This document shows, one piece after another, positions 14,231 to 24,911 of a DNA stretch of 64,000 nucleotides. Each line of letters opens with the position of its first letter. Position 1 is the first letter of the stretch. Origin of the DNA: Diprion similis (lineage: Eukaryota; Arthropoda; Insecta; Hymenoptera; Diprionidae). The position numbers were made by a program, and so were the translations under genes. The notes below the pieces were generated by a model. That model made no database searches. It was not told the DNA's origin and worked only from the letters and a program-made list of their open reading frames with translations. The stretch spans positions 6,260,001 to 6,324,000 of the forward strand of contig NC_060105.1 in the NCBI RefSeq assembly GCF_021155765.1. Direction: 5' to 3'.

Positions 14231-16450
14231 TTACGGTTTCCACAGTTTGAGAAGTCCATCTTCACTGTACGAGCAGAGCAAGTTTTGATGCGGATGGTGA
14301 GCTAATCCGATTACATCTTTTTCATGGATCTGTGAAGAACAGTATTGACAGTATTCTTGCGAGCTTAATTTAAAAAATAAATCGAATAATAGAGCTTATG
14401 ATTAAAATTTCTCGAAAACTGGGTATTCGTTTAAAAAAATCAACGACATTAGTTGTACTCACGTTGAGGGTTCGCTCAAGTTTTCCTGACGAAGTGGAGA
14501 AACAATACAAAACGAGATCCTCTCCAACACAGTATATGAATTCTCCACGCGGGCTGACACAGGCGCAAACGAAATCTCCACCTTCTCGTTTTCCACTGGA
14601 GAAAGATCTGACTATTTGTCCTTGCATGTTCATTATTACCACAGTGTTCGATCGATTACAAACGACAAAATGTTCGGGATTGCGAGGTAACGGATGGATA
14701 CTGTTGACAGTAAGATCTGCAGCTCCCAAAGATTTGTACGTGCCTACGCACTCAGTTGTTTTCAAGCTCCAGAGCTTAACTGTTCCATCTGACGAAGCAC
14801 TGCAGATAAAAAATATTTATTAATCTTGAATCAGTTTGAAGAAGCAGACTGTTGAGAAAAAAAAAATTATTTTGCAGCATAAATTTTTCACCTTATTATG
14901 CTGTGACCGTCTGGGGTGAAAACTACTTCATTGACAAATGAGATATGGCCTCTGAATTCTTTCAACGTCTTTCCAGACTTTAACCCATGTATCCTGCAAC
15001 GAAAAATTGTCAACCGTTTATGTAATGATTTTGCGAAAAAACTTGTGCCACAGTTCATTATTTCTATTTTTACAAAACATCGTACCTTATAGTGGTGTCG
15101 AATGATGCTGATAATATCTGACTGTTGTCTCTACTGAACTGAAGACAAGTGACACCTTTGGCATGTGCTTTTTCGAATCTGCGGAGACATTGGCCACTTT
15201 GAACACGCCAAACTTTCATTTTTCCATCTTGCCCACCGCCGGCAAGCATTTCGCTATCGCGGCTAAATGACATTGATAAAACGGCTTGTTCCATCATCAT
15301 GAAGTTATCTTGTGCCTGATATTTCAAGTCCTTTCTTATTTTTCCAGTGGTAAAATTCCAGACCTCTATAAACCCGTCGACTGAGCCTGTTACCAAATAC
15401 TGTCCATCTGGTGAGAATCTCGCACACTCGACATGTGACTTTTGCCCGAACTTAATTTGCTTGGATAACTGAGTTGGGTATTTTTCATCTTCCTGATCTC
15501 GAACAGCTGCTTTGCCTCTAAACAAATCTATGGTTGTACCAGGAGGTAAGAGCCCTTGGTGCTGTTGCCATTTCAAAGCTTGACCGAGCAAAGCTAGCAG
15601 CCTGCTGGATGGTACGACTGATACTTCACCCGCCAAAGCAGTTGCTATATGAGCCCTTCGCTTTTCCTTTGTACTTCCATCAGGGTACGCTTCCCTTGGG
15701 TCAAAGTAGGAACGTGCCAAAAGATTTTCTGGAGAAAAGTAGAGGTGATAAAAATTATATAAGAAAAAAGTAAATAAACGTCTGTATCTTGTCAGATAAA
15801 AGCATGTTATTAAATTTGTATTAATTATTCTGTTTTACCAAGATGAATATATCTTTCAGGTTCCTGCTGCTTCATCATTATCATTGGATCGGTTTGCCTC
15901 AGCAAGGATCTAGCTGCACCCAATTCTCTTAGTTCAATTAGTTCTAATACAACCTGTGAATAAACATTCGTGATATCGGATTTATATTATAGGGTTCGCA
16001 GTTCACCTGACTTCCTACATGTTTATATACACGTAAACAATGAAAGTTATTGAATACCTGTTCGTACAGATCGATGAGTTTTTTATCAGGTAATTTGAGG
16101 GACTGTGTCGCTTTAAGCACGGTATCCCAATGTCCATTGTTAATATCCGTAACAAATCCATCAACACTGTCAACTGTATTCAACGAGACACCTGTTTCCT
16201 CCTAGTTAATTATTTAGAGTAATAAATTAACAGTTTGATTAATAAACAAGGAGTATTTCCTCGTAGGATTATTAGTAAATGTAATATTACCTGCAAGGTT
16301 TGTAGTGTTTTTACGAGATTAGACTCTTTCAAGTACTGTTGAATCAGTCGTATAACACTGAAATTAGAGAATATTGTAGTGTGATTGAGGCAAATGAATA
16401 ATTATATAAGGAGTAAATACGTACTCAGCGGATTCAATTTCGATTGACAT
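14231..16450 (-). CDS. SMU1: SMU1, WD40-repeat spliceosomal protein
   Basis: SMU1 is a nuclear spliceosome factor that works with RED/IK in B-complex activation. Eight coding exons on the minus strand: 16,425-16,450; 16,291-16,357; 16,058-16,201; 15,839-15,953; 15,086-15,728; 14,892-14,993; 14,463-14,799; 14,231-14,329. All introns are GT..AG, the joined frame is unbroken, and the product is 510 aa (human SMU1 is 513). The start [10 protein letters not shown] and a LisH helix at about residues 6-38 are followed by a CTLH region (about 40-92), then WD40 repeats from about residue 200 to the end, with motifs such as [19 protein letters not shown] and [14 protein letters not shown] just before the stop. 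It is divergent from CSTF2, 400 bp away. Identification is very secure; exact splice ends are inferred by eye. Confidence 0.95.
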
Positions 16451-16850
16451 TTTGACCAGCGAACGACTATTTATTTACTTGCTGTCACAATGTTTACTTC
16501 GGTCAAAAGTTTAATACCATCCTAACCAAAAATAGCAGTCGTTAACAGAATGGCAGGCAGTAGGCAGTCAAATCGCGGCATTAACTGCGAAACAATGTAG
16601 ACCAACGTTTCAGTAGTTAATGAAAATTCCGCCAGGGAAGCAATCGTCATTATCTATCTAGATAGCTAGTCAATGACTTCGTTCTGTGAAAATATTCTTA
16701 TGAAGTCTATCATCAGTTTTGTTTTGTATGACCCACGGTGTTCTTAATGAAAACATCTGTCTTTTGTCTTTGGGTGACAAAAAAGTTGATGCATCGTTCG
16801 AATTCGAGCAATAAACAAAATCTGTAAATTCGTAAATAAAAACAGCAAAA
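16451..16850. promoter_or_regulatory. Probable bidirectional promoter of SMU1 and CSTF2
   Basis: Only 400 bp separate the SMU1 ATG (minus) and the CSTF2 ATG (plus), so both promoters and 5' UTRs must lie here unless 5' non-coding exons exist elsewhere. I see no obvious TATA box placed for either gene, as expected for housekeeping genes. A palindromic ATCTATCTAGATAGCTAG stretch sits near 16,654-16,672. Promoter function is inferred from layout. Confidence 0.6.
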
Positions 16851-19399
16851 ATGAGTAATTCAACTATTTCGGATCAATCCCTGATGGATAAATCAATGCG
16901 AAGTGTCTTTGGTAATTATTAATTAGAATGTTTTATTTCGTAGCGGAACAAATCGTTAACCGGATAATTCAATCGCCCAAAATTATAATTGCTATTAATT
17001 TTCAGTCGGAAATATTCCGTACGAAGCAACAGAGGAGAATTTAAAGGACATATTCAGCGAGGTTGGACCAGTTCTCTCGTTCAAGTAACTATGCTTCGCA
17101 ACGCTTTTTACCCTAACCTCAAACAGTCTTTGATTATTTAAAAAAAAAATACAATTGCCTTACAGGAATTGGCACAAATATCCATCAAAACGTTTTAGGC
17201 CAATTCACACTGATTATCGTCTAATTATTTCCATCATGAAAAACATTCATTATAGATTTATTTAAAAATTTGTCTATATCTTCTCGTTTCTATTTTTCTT
17301 AGGCTAGTTTTTGACAGAGAAACTGGAAAGCCTAAAGGATATGGATTTTGCGAGTATAAAGATCAAGAGACTGCGCTTAGCGCAATGCGTAACTTGAATG
17401 GCTATGAAATAGGCGGAAGAACACTGAGAGTGGACAATGCTTGCACGGAAAAAAGTCGGATGGAAATGCAAAGCCTGCTTCAAGGACAGAACACTGAAAA
17501 TCCTTACGGCGAAGCAGTTCAAGCAGACAAGGCGCCAGAGGCCATAAGCAAAGCAGTTGCATCTTTACCTCCTGAACAGATGTTTGAATTAATGAAACAG
17601 ATGAAGCTATGTGTGCAAAATAATCCAAACGAAGCCAGGCAAATGCTACTACAGAACCCACAGCTTGCTTATGCCTTACTTCAAGCCCAAGTTGTAATGA
17701 GAATCGTTGATCCTCAAACTGCAGTCAATATGCTACACAAAGCCAACCCAATTCCTGGTGTTATTTTACCAAATGATAAGCCATCGCTGCATCCTATCGT
17801 TCCAAGAATCGAAGAACCCTGGACTCCTCGACCTACACCAACACCGATCAATCCACCTGCTCCAATTTTTGCTGGTGAATATTGCCAGATTTCCTGATAC
17901 TTGTTTCAAATAATTGTTCTCTCAGAAACTAATCTTCAGTAACCAAATTTTATTGGAACCTTACTTCTATAATTTCCCCAACGAGTTTGAGTTATGTAGT
18001 TGAAAGTGCATTTCTATCATATCTAATTTTTCATTAAATTTTTCATTATTTTCATACAGGGCAGGACGTGGATCTGCGTACTTTAGATAGACAAATTGAT
18101 CCAAGGCTGGCTAGAATGGATCAAGACTTACGAGGGCCACCCCAGGTCCCACCTGTTCCTGTCAGTGCTCCGGTTATAGCTCCTCCATCAGATCCACGAG
18201 CTGTACCACAGAGCTTTGCTCTTCCCGAACCGTTAGTATAATTATAAATTGGGTTCAATTTTCAATGGGATATTAAATAATGAGCAATTTGCGTTCTTTT
18301 ACAGCACTCTTCCAGCGGAGGGTATAGAGAGGTGTTACTATTATACTTGTAGTGAATGTAGCCCAATACCTTATCATTGTTCGGTAACTTCACTATTCAT
18401 TCTAGTTTTGGTCGTGATCCGAGAGCTGACAGATTCGGACGAGAACCACGAGAACCACGAGACCCACGTGACCCTAGGATGCCAGTTGATCCCCGCATTC
18501 CCAAAATTAATCGTAAGCATTGAATTAAGAGTTTCAACTTCCAGTTACTAACTTATCAAAACTCAATACTAGCAGTATTACCTATATACTCTCCTCATTC
18601 ATATAAATTTTATTTTCAAACGTTTTTTCGCATAGTTTGTGGATTATGATGAAAAATCAAACGTTTAGAGATGTATATTTTATTTGATCCTCAGAGAAGA
18701 TTTTGAGATTTGCTCGTATCGTAACGCTTACTATTCCGGTAGTTCATTACGCTATGCTGTTGACTTACCCTCCCCACGGTTCATGAGATACATTTAACTC
18801 TGACTGCGATTTAGTTTTGCGTTCCTTTAAACAGGTCGTTAATTTTTAAGTTTAATTTTGGTTTGCGATATTATAGCACCGGCTCCTGGGGCAACATCTG
18901 TCCCACCCAGACCCATTGTGGCAACACCAGTGCCACCACCTACAACAAGTGGTATTAACCCTACTAATCCGCTCAGTCTCTCTACACCCAGTACTGCTAC
19001 CTCAAGGTTAATGGCGGGGATGTCGCCTGCCGGTAACATTCCAAGTGGTGCTTCTGACCAGGAAAAGGTACGAAAGACTTTCCATAACAGTGTGAAATAT
19101 GTGATATTATAAAAGGTTTCTTTTATGTAAGCCTTCTCTACACTGACCATAATTTGTCTTTAAGACTCTACTTTTTACCTAACTTCATATCAGAAATGAA
19201 AGATGTGAGCATATTACAACTTGTTGTGTTTTTATATTTATATTATATTTATTGAAATTGTTTTCATCCTATGTTACAGGCGGCATTAATCATGCAAGTG
19301 CTACAGTTATCAGATGAACAGATTGCTATGCTTCCTCCGGAACAAAGGCAGAGTATTTTAGTGCTCAAGGAACAAATCGCGAAAAGCACTCAACGTTAA
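16851..19399 (+). CDS. CSTF2: CSTF2, cleavage stimulation factor subunit 2 (CstF-64)
   Basis: CstF-64 binds the U/GU-rich element downstream of the poly(A) site and supports 3'-end cleavage of pre-mRNA. Seven coding exons: 16,851-16,911; 17,006-17,084; 17,303-17,874; 18,060-18,231; 18,406-18,512; 18,877-19,067; 19,280-19,399, all GT..AG, giving 433 aa in one frame. The RRM spans about residues 17-95 with RNP2 VFVGNI and RNP1 KGYGFCEY. The CstF-77/symplekin-binding hinge follows at about 110-190 (SLPPEQMFELMKQMK). Then comes a Pro-rich region with an Arg/Asp/Pro segment (DPRADRFGREPREPRDPRD), and the conserved C-terminal helix domain (QVLQLSDEQIAMLPPEQRQ) ends the protein. The vertebrate MEARA/G repeat is absent, as in other invertebrates. 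The exon 4 donor is the less usual GTTAGT. Confidence 0.95.
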
Positions 19400-20563
19400 C
19401 AACATTTTTTCATCAAATCATGATAATTATATTTTATCCGAAAAAAACTCGCCAATTTCAATATTTAAGTACGTCACGGAACATGTTATGTGTATTAACT
19501 GCAGATTGTTTTAAGATTCGATGTGTTTCATTGTGTTACTTGACTTGTATAAACCGAGGGAGTAAAAATGAAAACTTGATTAACTGATGTGAAATTTTTT
19601 TGTAGATATTATAATATTTTATATATAATAATATTTTATAGATAATATAATGCGCAGAGGCCGATAATTTCCAGGTTTTGTCCATGGTTCCGAATATCTT
19701 TGAATCAAACGTGAATGTTTTCTCAACGAAATATGACGTGACTCCTGTGGATGGATTCAAAACACTTCGGATTTTTCTTCAAAAGAGAACAAGAATCAAA
19801 AAATTTTTTTGTTCACGATATCTTTGATTAATCAATCTGATCTCAGCCACCGTCTTCGACGTCTTAGACCTTGAGCTTTACGATTGTTGCCCTGATCTAA
19901 CGAAACTTGAAAACCATTAATTGTAGCATATCGTAGCATCGACTAATGCAATTATGTTCTCGCAAAATTACGTCAAAATGGTGCATCTAAGAAGTAATTC
20001 TAGTAGTAGTTGAAATCTACCAAATACCGACCAAAAAAATTCAAAGGGGTCAGTCTGGCTTCTTTGCGATTTTCGAAGCCAGAAAGAAAAAAAATATCGA
20101 ACAGACCACCGTAGTAGTCGTAACGAAATAAATCACAAATATATTAACAAATGATGTTGTTGCAGCAAGCTTGAATGAGAACAAAATTGACTGTAAAATT
20201 TTCGTTGGTTATCATTGTGCAAGCACTTCTCCTTACGCGATGAATAAACCTGTTACATCATTCTTAGACAATAATACTCAAAACGCCTAACAAATGTTGG
20301 TAATAAAAGTTACGTCGGAAATACGAACTGAATTGACCGCGGGCTTACAAATGGCGCGCTTTCTCTCAGAACCAAAGAGTATCAAGTCAACGCGCAAAAG
20401 GCGCGGTCAATCTGAACTCGAAAACCCAGTTGTTCGTAACAAGATTGATTAAAAAGCCGAAGGCTTATCACTCGAGCTATTAGCACATCGAGCGTGATTA
20501 ACTTTTTCATATACCGTTTACGAAATCCTCAATCAAAAGGGGCAATCGATCGATTTGCATCAC
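19400..20563. other. CSTF2 3' flank and intergenic DNA
   Basis: The stretch holds the CSTF2 3' UTR and AT-rich intergenic DNA. I could not fix the poly(A) site; AATAAA occurs at 20,127-20,132, rather far from the stop. A hairpin-forming phrase with CTGGCTTC and GAAGCCAG arms lies at about 20,053-20,085, and similar wording (TTCTTTGCG, GCAAAATTACGTC) recurs near 28.8-29.07 kb, suggesting a dispersed repeat. Confidence 0.4.
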
Positions 20564-20964
20564 CAGGGTGGCGACAATTTCGCTCAAATATAATTCCTTG
20601 ACTATTTCCCTGACTTTTCCCGTCAAAACATTCAGAATTCTCCGACATTTTCCCACGACACTTAAGTAAGGTAATGCTGGGCAGTTTTCACGACTAAAAG
20701 CTCCACAAGTTGTGCACCTTGAATATATAAATTTGGATTTCAAAACACATAGTATTGTATTCGTTTCACAAGAATAATTGGAAATTGAACGATCCCATTT
20801 CCGTAAGTTAGCTTAACTGAATTTACGAAGGTTAGCTGAAATTTGAAAACGATTCTTTAAAAACAGCACGATTTTCTTCTCTATGCCCAATCATATCCTC
20901 TGACGTTTTCCTGACTTTTCCCGAAATAGTGAACTCCCGGTTTTCCCGCTCCGTCGCCATCCTG
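20564..20964. mobile_element. MITE, copy 1 (TIR CAGGGTGGCGAC)
   Basis: The unit starts CAGGGTGGCGAC and ends GTCGCCATCCTG, an imperfect 12-bp terminal inverted repeat. It is 401 bp, non-coding, and internally rich in CCTGACTTTTCCCG-type phrases. It is the same family and orientation as 24,534-24,911; shared internal phrases include GGGCAGTTTT, TTGTGCA and AATATATAAATTTGGAT. Confidence 0.75.
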
Positions 20965-21098
20965 ACTCGATCACTGGATCACTCGACCTCTCGACCACTC
21001 GACCACTGGGTCACTGGATCACTCGGATACGGGGTTACTATCACTGGATCACACGATCTCTGAGCCACTGGAACCCTCGATACGTCCGATCCCTCGAT
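20965..21098 (+). repeat. GATCACTCG-type tandem array, left copy
   Basis: Degenerate 9-bp units (GATCACTGG, GATCACTCG, ACCACTCG) fill the gap between MITE copy 1 and the left end of the palindrome. The same array in the same orientation lies at 24,403-24,533. Confidence 0.75.
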
Positions 21099-22984
21099 CA
21101 GTCCGCAAGGGAACGTCAGTAATTTCCGGCCCACATCCACAATCTTCATTGTTTTTCTACTAGTTATCCGTGTATCGTATAATAGTAGTAAACGCCTTCC
21201 AACCCACCCCCACGACGGGGGGGCTACAGGAGGGTTACAATTGCAGCAAAAAATTGACAAAAAAGTGTACAGTCGCTCACGCGAAACTTATTGTACGCAT
21301 TAATTGAAACATAAGAAGCCTACAAGGTATCGTCTGCCGTCTAAATTCCACGACAAAACTTGTCTTCCACCCACATAAGTAAGTGCGATAAAATATTTAA
21401 AAAGCTCATTCCTTCAAGGATGAAATTGATGACAATGCTTCTTTTTATAGTAAGGAACACAAAAATAATAGTCAACCACCTATACTATACATCGAAAGTA
21501 GTCTTCCAAGTCCATGAAGCTGCTGCAGGCACGCGGCTACGATGCTGCATCTTTACGAGCTGCCTGAAAGACGATCGTTGCTGTTCTACATGTTGAACGA
21601 TTGTCATGAAGTTTTTTTTTTATGTTGTACATTTGTTCAGTAAATCAATTTGAACTTTGGCGGATAGTTATACTAGATCTTTTGCCATAAAAATCGAGAG
21701 TTAGATATATTAATGAAATTCTACAAAATGCTTCAAATTAAAACAACAATGTTTTAGTATGACATTGATCTTCAATATCAGAATTATTGATTTCACCACC
21801 GTCTTCTTCGTCTGATTGATCTTGGTCTCGCTCTGTACTTGTTTTTTTACTTGTAAATATGTGAATATAATACTTTGTTAATGCCTAGATAATAATTTTT
21901 ATATAACTTTTTAAGTTTTTTTCTTCATTTACAATACGTAGACTTTCTGCTGAATTAATTGTTATGTCATCGATGGATTTAATTGAACAAGTTTATTATC
22001 TGATTCATCCCAACCATAGTCAGTAGGATAAAATTCCTTCGGTTGCAGGAGACAAGCATGCCTCCAAAGATTTTGTAAATTTTGATTTAAACAAAATTTT
22101 CTCCCGCTGCCTGTGGTTGGGAAAAGTCAGATAATAAATTTGTTTCTCAATTGAATCCACCGATGACATAGCAATCAAGTCAGAAAGAAATCTAGGTATT
22201 ATAAATAAAACATCAAAAATTATACATAGATAATTATTTAATCATTACTAAATTTTTATATTTATATATTTACAGATGAAGAAATAAATACAGAACAAGA
22301 CAAAGACGACAATGCTGAAATCAATAATTCTGATATTGAAGATTTCAATGCAATAATGGATGAATGTTCATAGAATTACCTTTGTCAAGCAAGATGAGCA
22401 CACGTTATACAGCATGCACATTTTGAATATAGAATTCTTCAAAGTGAAAATCAATAAGTAATATTTTTACCTTAACTTACGACTATTCAATAGAAGAATA
22501 GACTGAAATTTTGTGAAAAGACGTTATAATATCACCTCGGTTTTGAGATTTCCGAATATTAGTGTGGATTTTCTCGGAATTAATCCTTAATGTCATTGTA
22601 AAAGATTGTTTTTCTTATCGTAAATCATTTTATCGAATTTCATCGATATATTTGAGTCTCGATTTTAACGACAGAAGATTTAGTACAACTATCCACCAAA
22701 GTATAAATTAATATACTAAACAAACATGTAACATAAAAAAAAAAGAAAAAAATTTCATGATAGTCATTCGACTATTTCGGACAACAACGATCGTCTTTCA
22801 GGCAGGACGTAAAGATGCAGCTTTATATAGGCTTCGAAGACGACCTTCGTTGAATCTTAGAGCGGTTCAAATAGGGAATTATTTAAGATTTCGCTCTTCA
22901 CTAAAATTTTTGTACTTTTCACCAAAGAATAGCTCACGTAAATAGGTTAGGCTGATAAAAATGTTTTACTACCGCCTCAACCAC

Positions 22985-23345
22985 ATTAAAATTTCGAAAA
23001 AACGCTATCTTGGAGAATTTCAAAATTCAGATATCCTTGAATCCTTCGGCGGCTATGTTGAATTTGTATGACGAAACAAAAGTTACTGCAAGACCTGGCA
23101 TGCGTGCGATTTTTTATAGTGCCGAAAAATCTGCATCGAAGTTCATTGCAATGTTTAGAAGTTAAAAAAGTTCTTCATCTAAGAATTTCAAGATAGATGT
23201 TTCAGTACTCAAAAAAATCGCACGCCTCTCAGGACTCGTAAAAACTTCTGTTTCGTCACACAAAACATATCCACCAAAGGATTCAAGGAATATCTCAATT
23301 TTGAAGTTCCCGAAAATAGTCTTTTTTCGAAATTCCATCGTCGTT
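22985..23345. mobile_element. Smaller nested inverted repeat (fold-back MITE)
   Basis: About 22,989-23,115 (TTCGAAAAAACGCT through GTGCGATTTTTTATA) is matched by the reverse complement of about 23,208-23,342, sharing CTTGAATCCTT, TGACGAAACA and GTGCGATTTTT. The loop between is under 100 bp. It lies wholly in the segment that is extra in the right palindrome arm, so it arrived after or independently of the large element. Confidence 0.65.
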
Positions 23346-23524
23346 GAGACGGAAGTAAAAAAAGAAATCTCATCTCAGCCATTTAGCGTTATCTATCTAT
23401 ATCTATATCTTTCTCAATGTCATCAGTCAACCCACATATTATATCTCCACGACACATGCACTCGTCTCATTTTATTTAATCATACCTCACTTCATCTTAC
23501 TCTATTTCATTTTACTTATTTTAC

Positions 23525-23740
23525 TTTATTTCATCCTATTTTTATTTTACTTCTTTCTCTATCTTATTTTACTCTAGTCATTTTATTTTTTATTTCATCC
23601 TATTTTTATTCTACTTCTTTCTCTATCTTATTTTACTCTAGTCATTTTATTTTTATTTCATCCTATTTTTATTTTACTTCTTTCTCTATCTTATTTTACT
23701 CTAGTCATTTCATTTTTTTTATTTCGTCCCATTTTATTTT
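23525..23740 (+). repeat. Pyrimidine-rich minisatellite, about 63-bp period
   Basis: Three to three and a half copies of a unit containing TTTCATCCTATTTTTATT, ACTTCTTTCTCTATC and TTATTTTACTCTAGTCATTT repeat every 62-63 bp (starts near 23,531, 23,594 and 23,657). The strand is almost pure T/C/A. Copies differ at only a few sites, so the array is young. Confidence 0.75.
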
Positions 23741-23744
23741 ATTT

Positions 23745-23884
23745 TATTTTAAGTCTAACTATAAAGGAGCTCGGTACTACGTTTTCCAAACACTACCTAT
23801 AATTTCTATTCATTTATTTTTTGTCACCTGTGTACTACACTGTCGCGCTGTAAGGGGGTTTTCCCAAAGCGCTTAATAAAAAGC

Positions 23885-23924
<40 letters not shown>

Positions 23925-23930
23925 ATCTAT
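23745..23930 (+). mobile_element. Likely non-LTR retrotransposon 3' tail ending in (TCTA)n
   Basis: The segment ends GCGCTTAATAAAAAGCATTA followed by about nine TCTA units. A short 3' UTR with an AATAAA-like motif that passes directly into a tetranucleotide run is how many insect LINE copies end. No reverse-transcriptase frame is attached, so this would be a heavily 5'-truncated copy. The class is inferred from layout only. Confidence 0.4.
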
Positions 23931-24402
23931 TTTTTGGTAAAAAAGTGCAAGAATCTCGGAGAATACCGAAAACCAAAAGAAAGGCCTTTTTTTGAACGAT
24001 CCCATGAAATGTATCCTCCAGGTGGAAGACTATTATTTTTGTGTTTCTCACTATGAAAAATAGCATTCTAATCAATTTTATCCCCGCAGGCATGAATTTT
24101 AAAAATATTTTTTTACGCTTACTTATGTCGGCAGAAATCGAATTTCGTCGTGGAATTTAGGCAGAAGACGATATTTTCTAGGCTTCTTATATTTGAATTA
24201 ATCCCTTCGATAAGTTTCGCGTATGCGGCTATACATTATTTAGTCAATTTCCTGCTGTAAATCGTAACCCTCCTGCAACCCCCCGTCGTGGGGGTGCGTT
24301 TTTAAGGCGTGTATATTACTGTTTTGTGATACACGGATAACTAGTACAAAAAAATGAAGCCTACGGAAATGGTGTAATGAAATATGTCGTTACCTCCCGG
24401 AC

Positions 24403-24533
24403 TAAATCACTCGACCCATCGACCCCTCGAACTCTCGGTCACAGGATCCCTGGATCACTCGATCTCCCGATCACTGGATCACTCGAGCACTCGATCACTC
24501 GATCACTGGATCACTCGACCACTCGATCAGGTG
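24403..24533 (+). repeat. GATCACTCG-type tandem array, right copy
   Basis: About 130 bp of degenerate 9-bp units (GATCACTCG, GATCACTGG, CCACTCG) in the same orientation as the left copy. It lies between the right end of the palindrome and MITE copy 2. Confidence 0.75.
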
Positions 24534-24911
24534 CAGGATGGCGTCAATTTTACTCAAATAAAATTCCCGAATCTTCCCGTAAAAAAATTACAAGTCCCTG
24601 ACGTTTTCCCATGAAAATTAGGCAATGTTGGGCAGTTTTTATGATCAAAGGCTTCAGAACTTGTGCAGCTTCAATATATAAATTTGGATCTAAGAAACAC
24701 GTAGTATTGCTTCATTTCGCACGAATAATTAGAAATTGAACGATTCCATTTCCCAAAGTTAGCTTAACTGACTTAACGAAGTATAGATGAAGATTAAAAA
24801 ATATTTATCAAAAAGCCAATTTTTTCCCATGTTCCATCATAATTCCCTAACTTTTCGCGGTAGAAAATATTCCCCAACTGCTCCCGACTATCCCGGTCAG
24901 TCGCCACCCTG
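24534..24911. mobile_element. MITE, copy 2 (TIR CAGGATGGCGTC)
   Basis: It starts CAGGATGGCGTC and ends GTCGCCACCCTG, 378 bp, and is collinear with copy 1 at 20,564. It has no coding capacity. Direct orientation of the two MITEs around an inverted structure argues that they are not its termini. Confidence 0.75.

Larger units (their letters stand above)
21099..24402. mobile_element. 3.3-kb imperfect palindrome (fold-back element)
   Basis: The left arm (about 21,099-22,030) and right arm (about 22,100-24,402) are reverse complements at low-to-moderate divergence. Paired landmarks are: CTAGTTATCCGTGTATC at 21,160-21,176 with its complement near 24,330-24,346; ACCCCCACGACGGGGGG near 21,211 with its complement near 24,282; GACGATCGTTG near 21,568 with CAACGATCGTC near 22,785; AATATCAGAATTATTGATTTC with its complement near 22,320; and TTATTATCTGA flanking the centre near 21,998 and 22,127. 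The right arm has about 1.2 kb extra (about 22,850-24,020) and the left arm lacks about 240 bp. An acidic reading frame beside an acceptor (about 22,274-22,372, ending IMDECS then stop) may be the last exon of a dead transposase. I cannot name the superfamily. Confidence 0.7.

Noticed and set aside
18305..18405. Possible extra CSTF2 exon after an acceptor near 18,303
   Set aside because: It has no donor that restores the reading frame, while joining 18,231 directly to 18,406 gives the expected Arg/Asp/Pro-rich CstF-64 sequence.
23301..23876. 191-codon plus-strand open frame
   Set aside because: It is made by the 63-bp pyrimidine minisatellite, which simply lacks stops in this frame.
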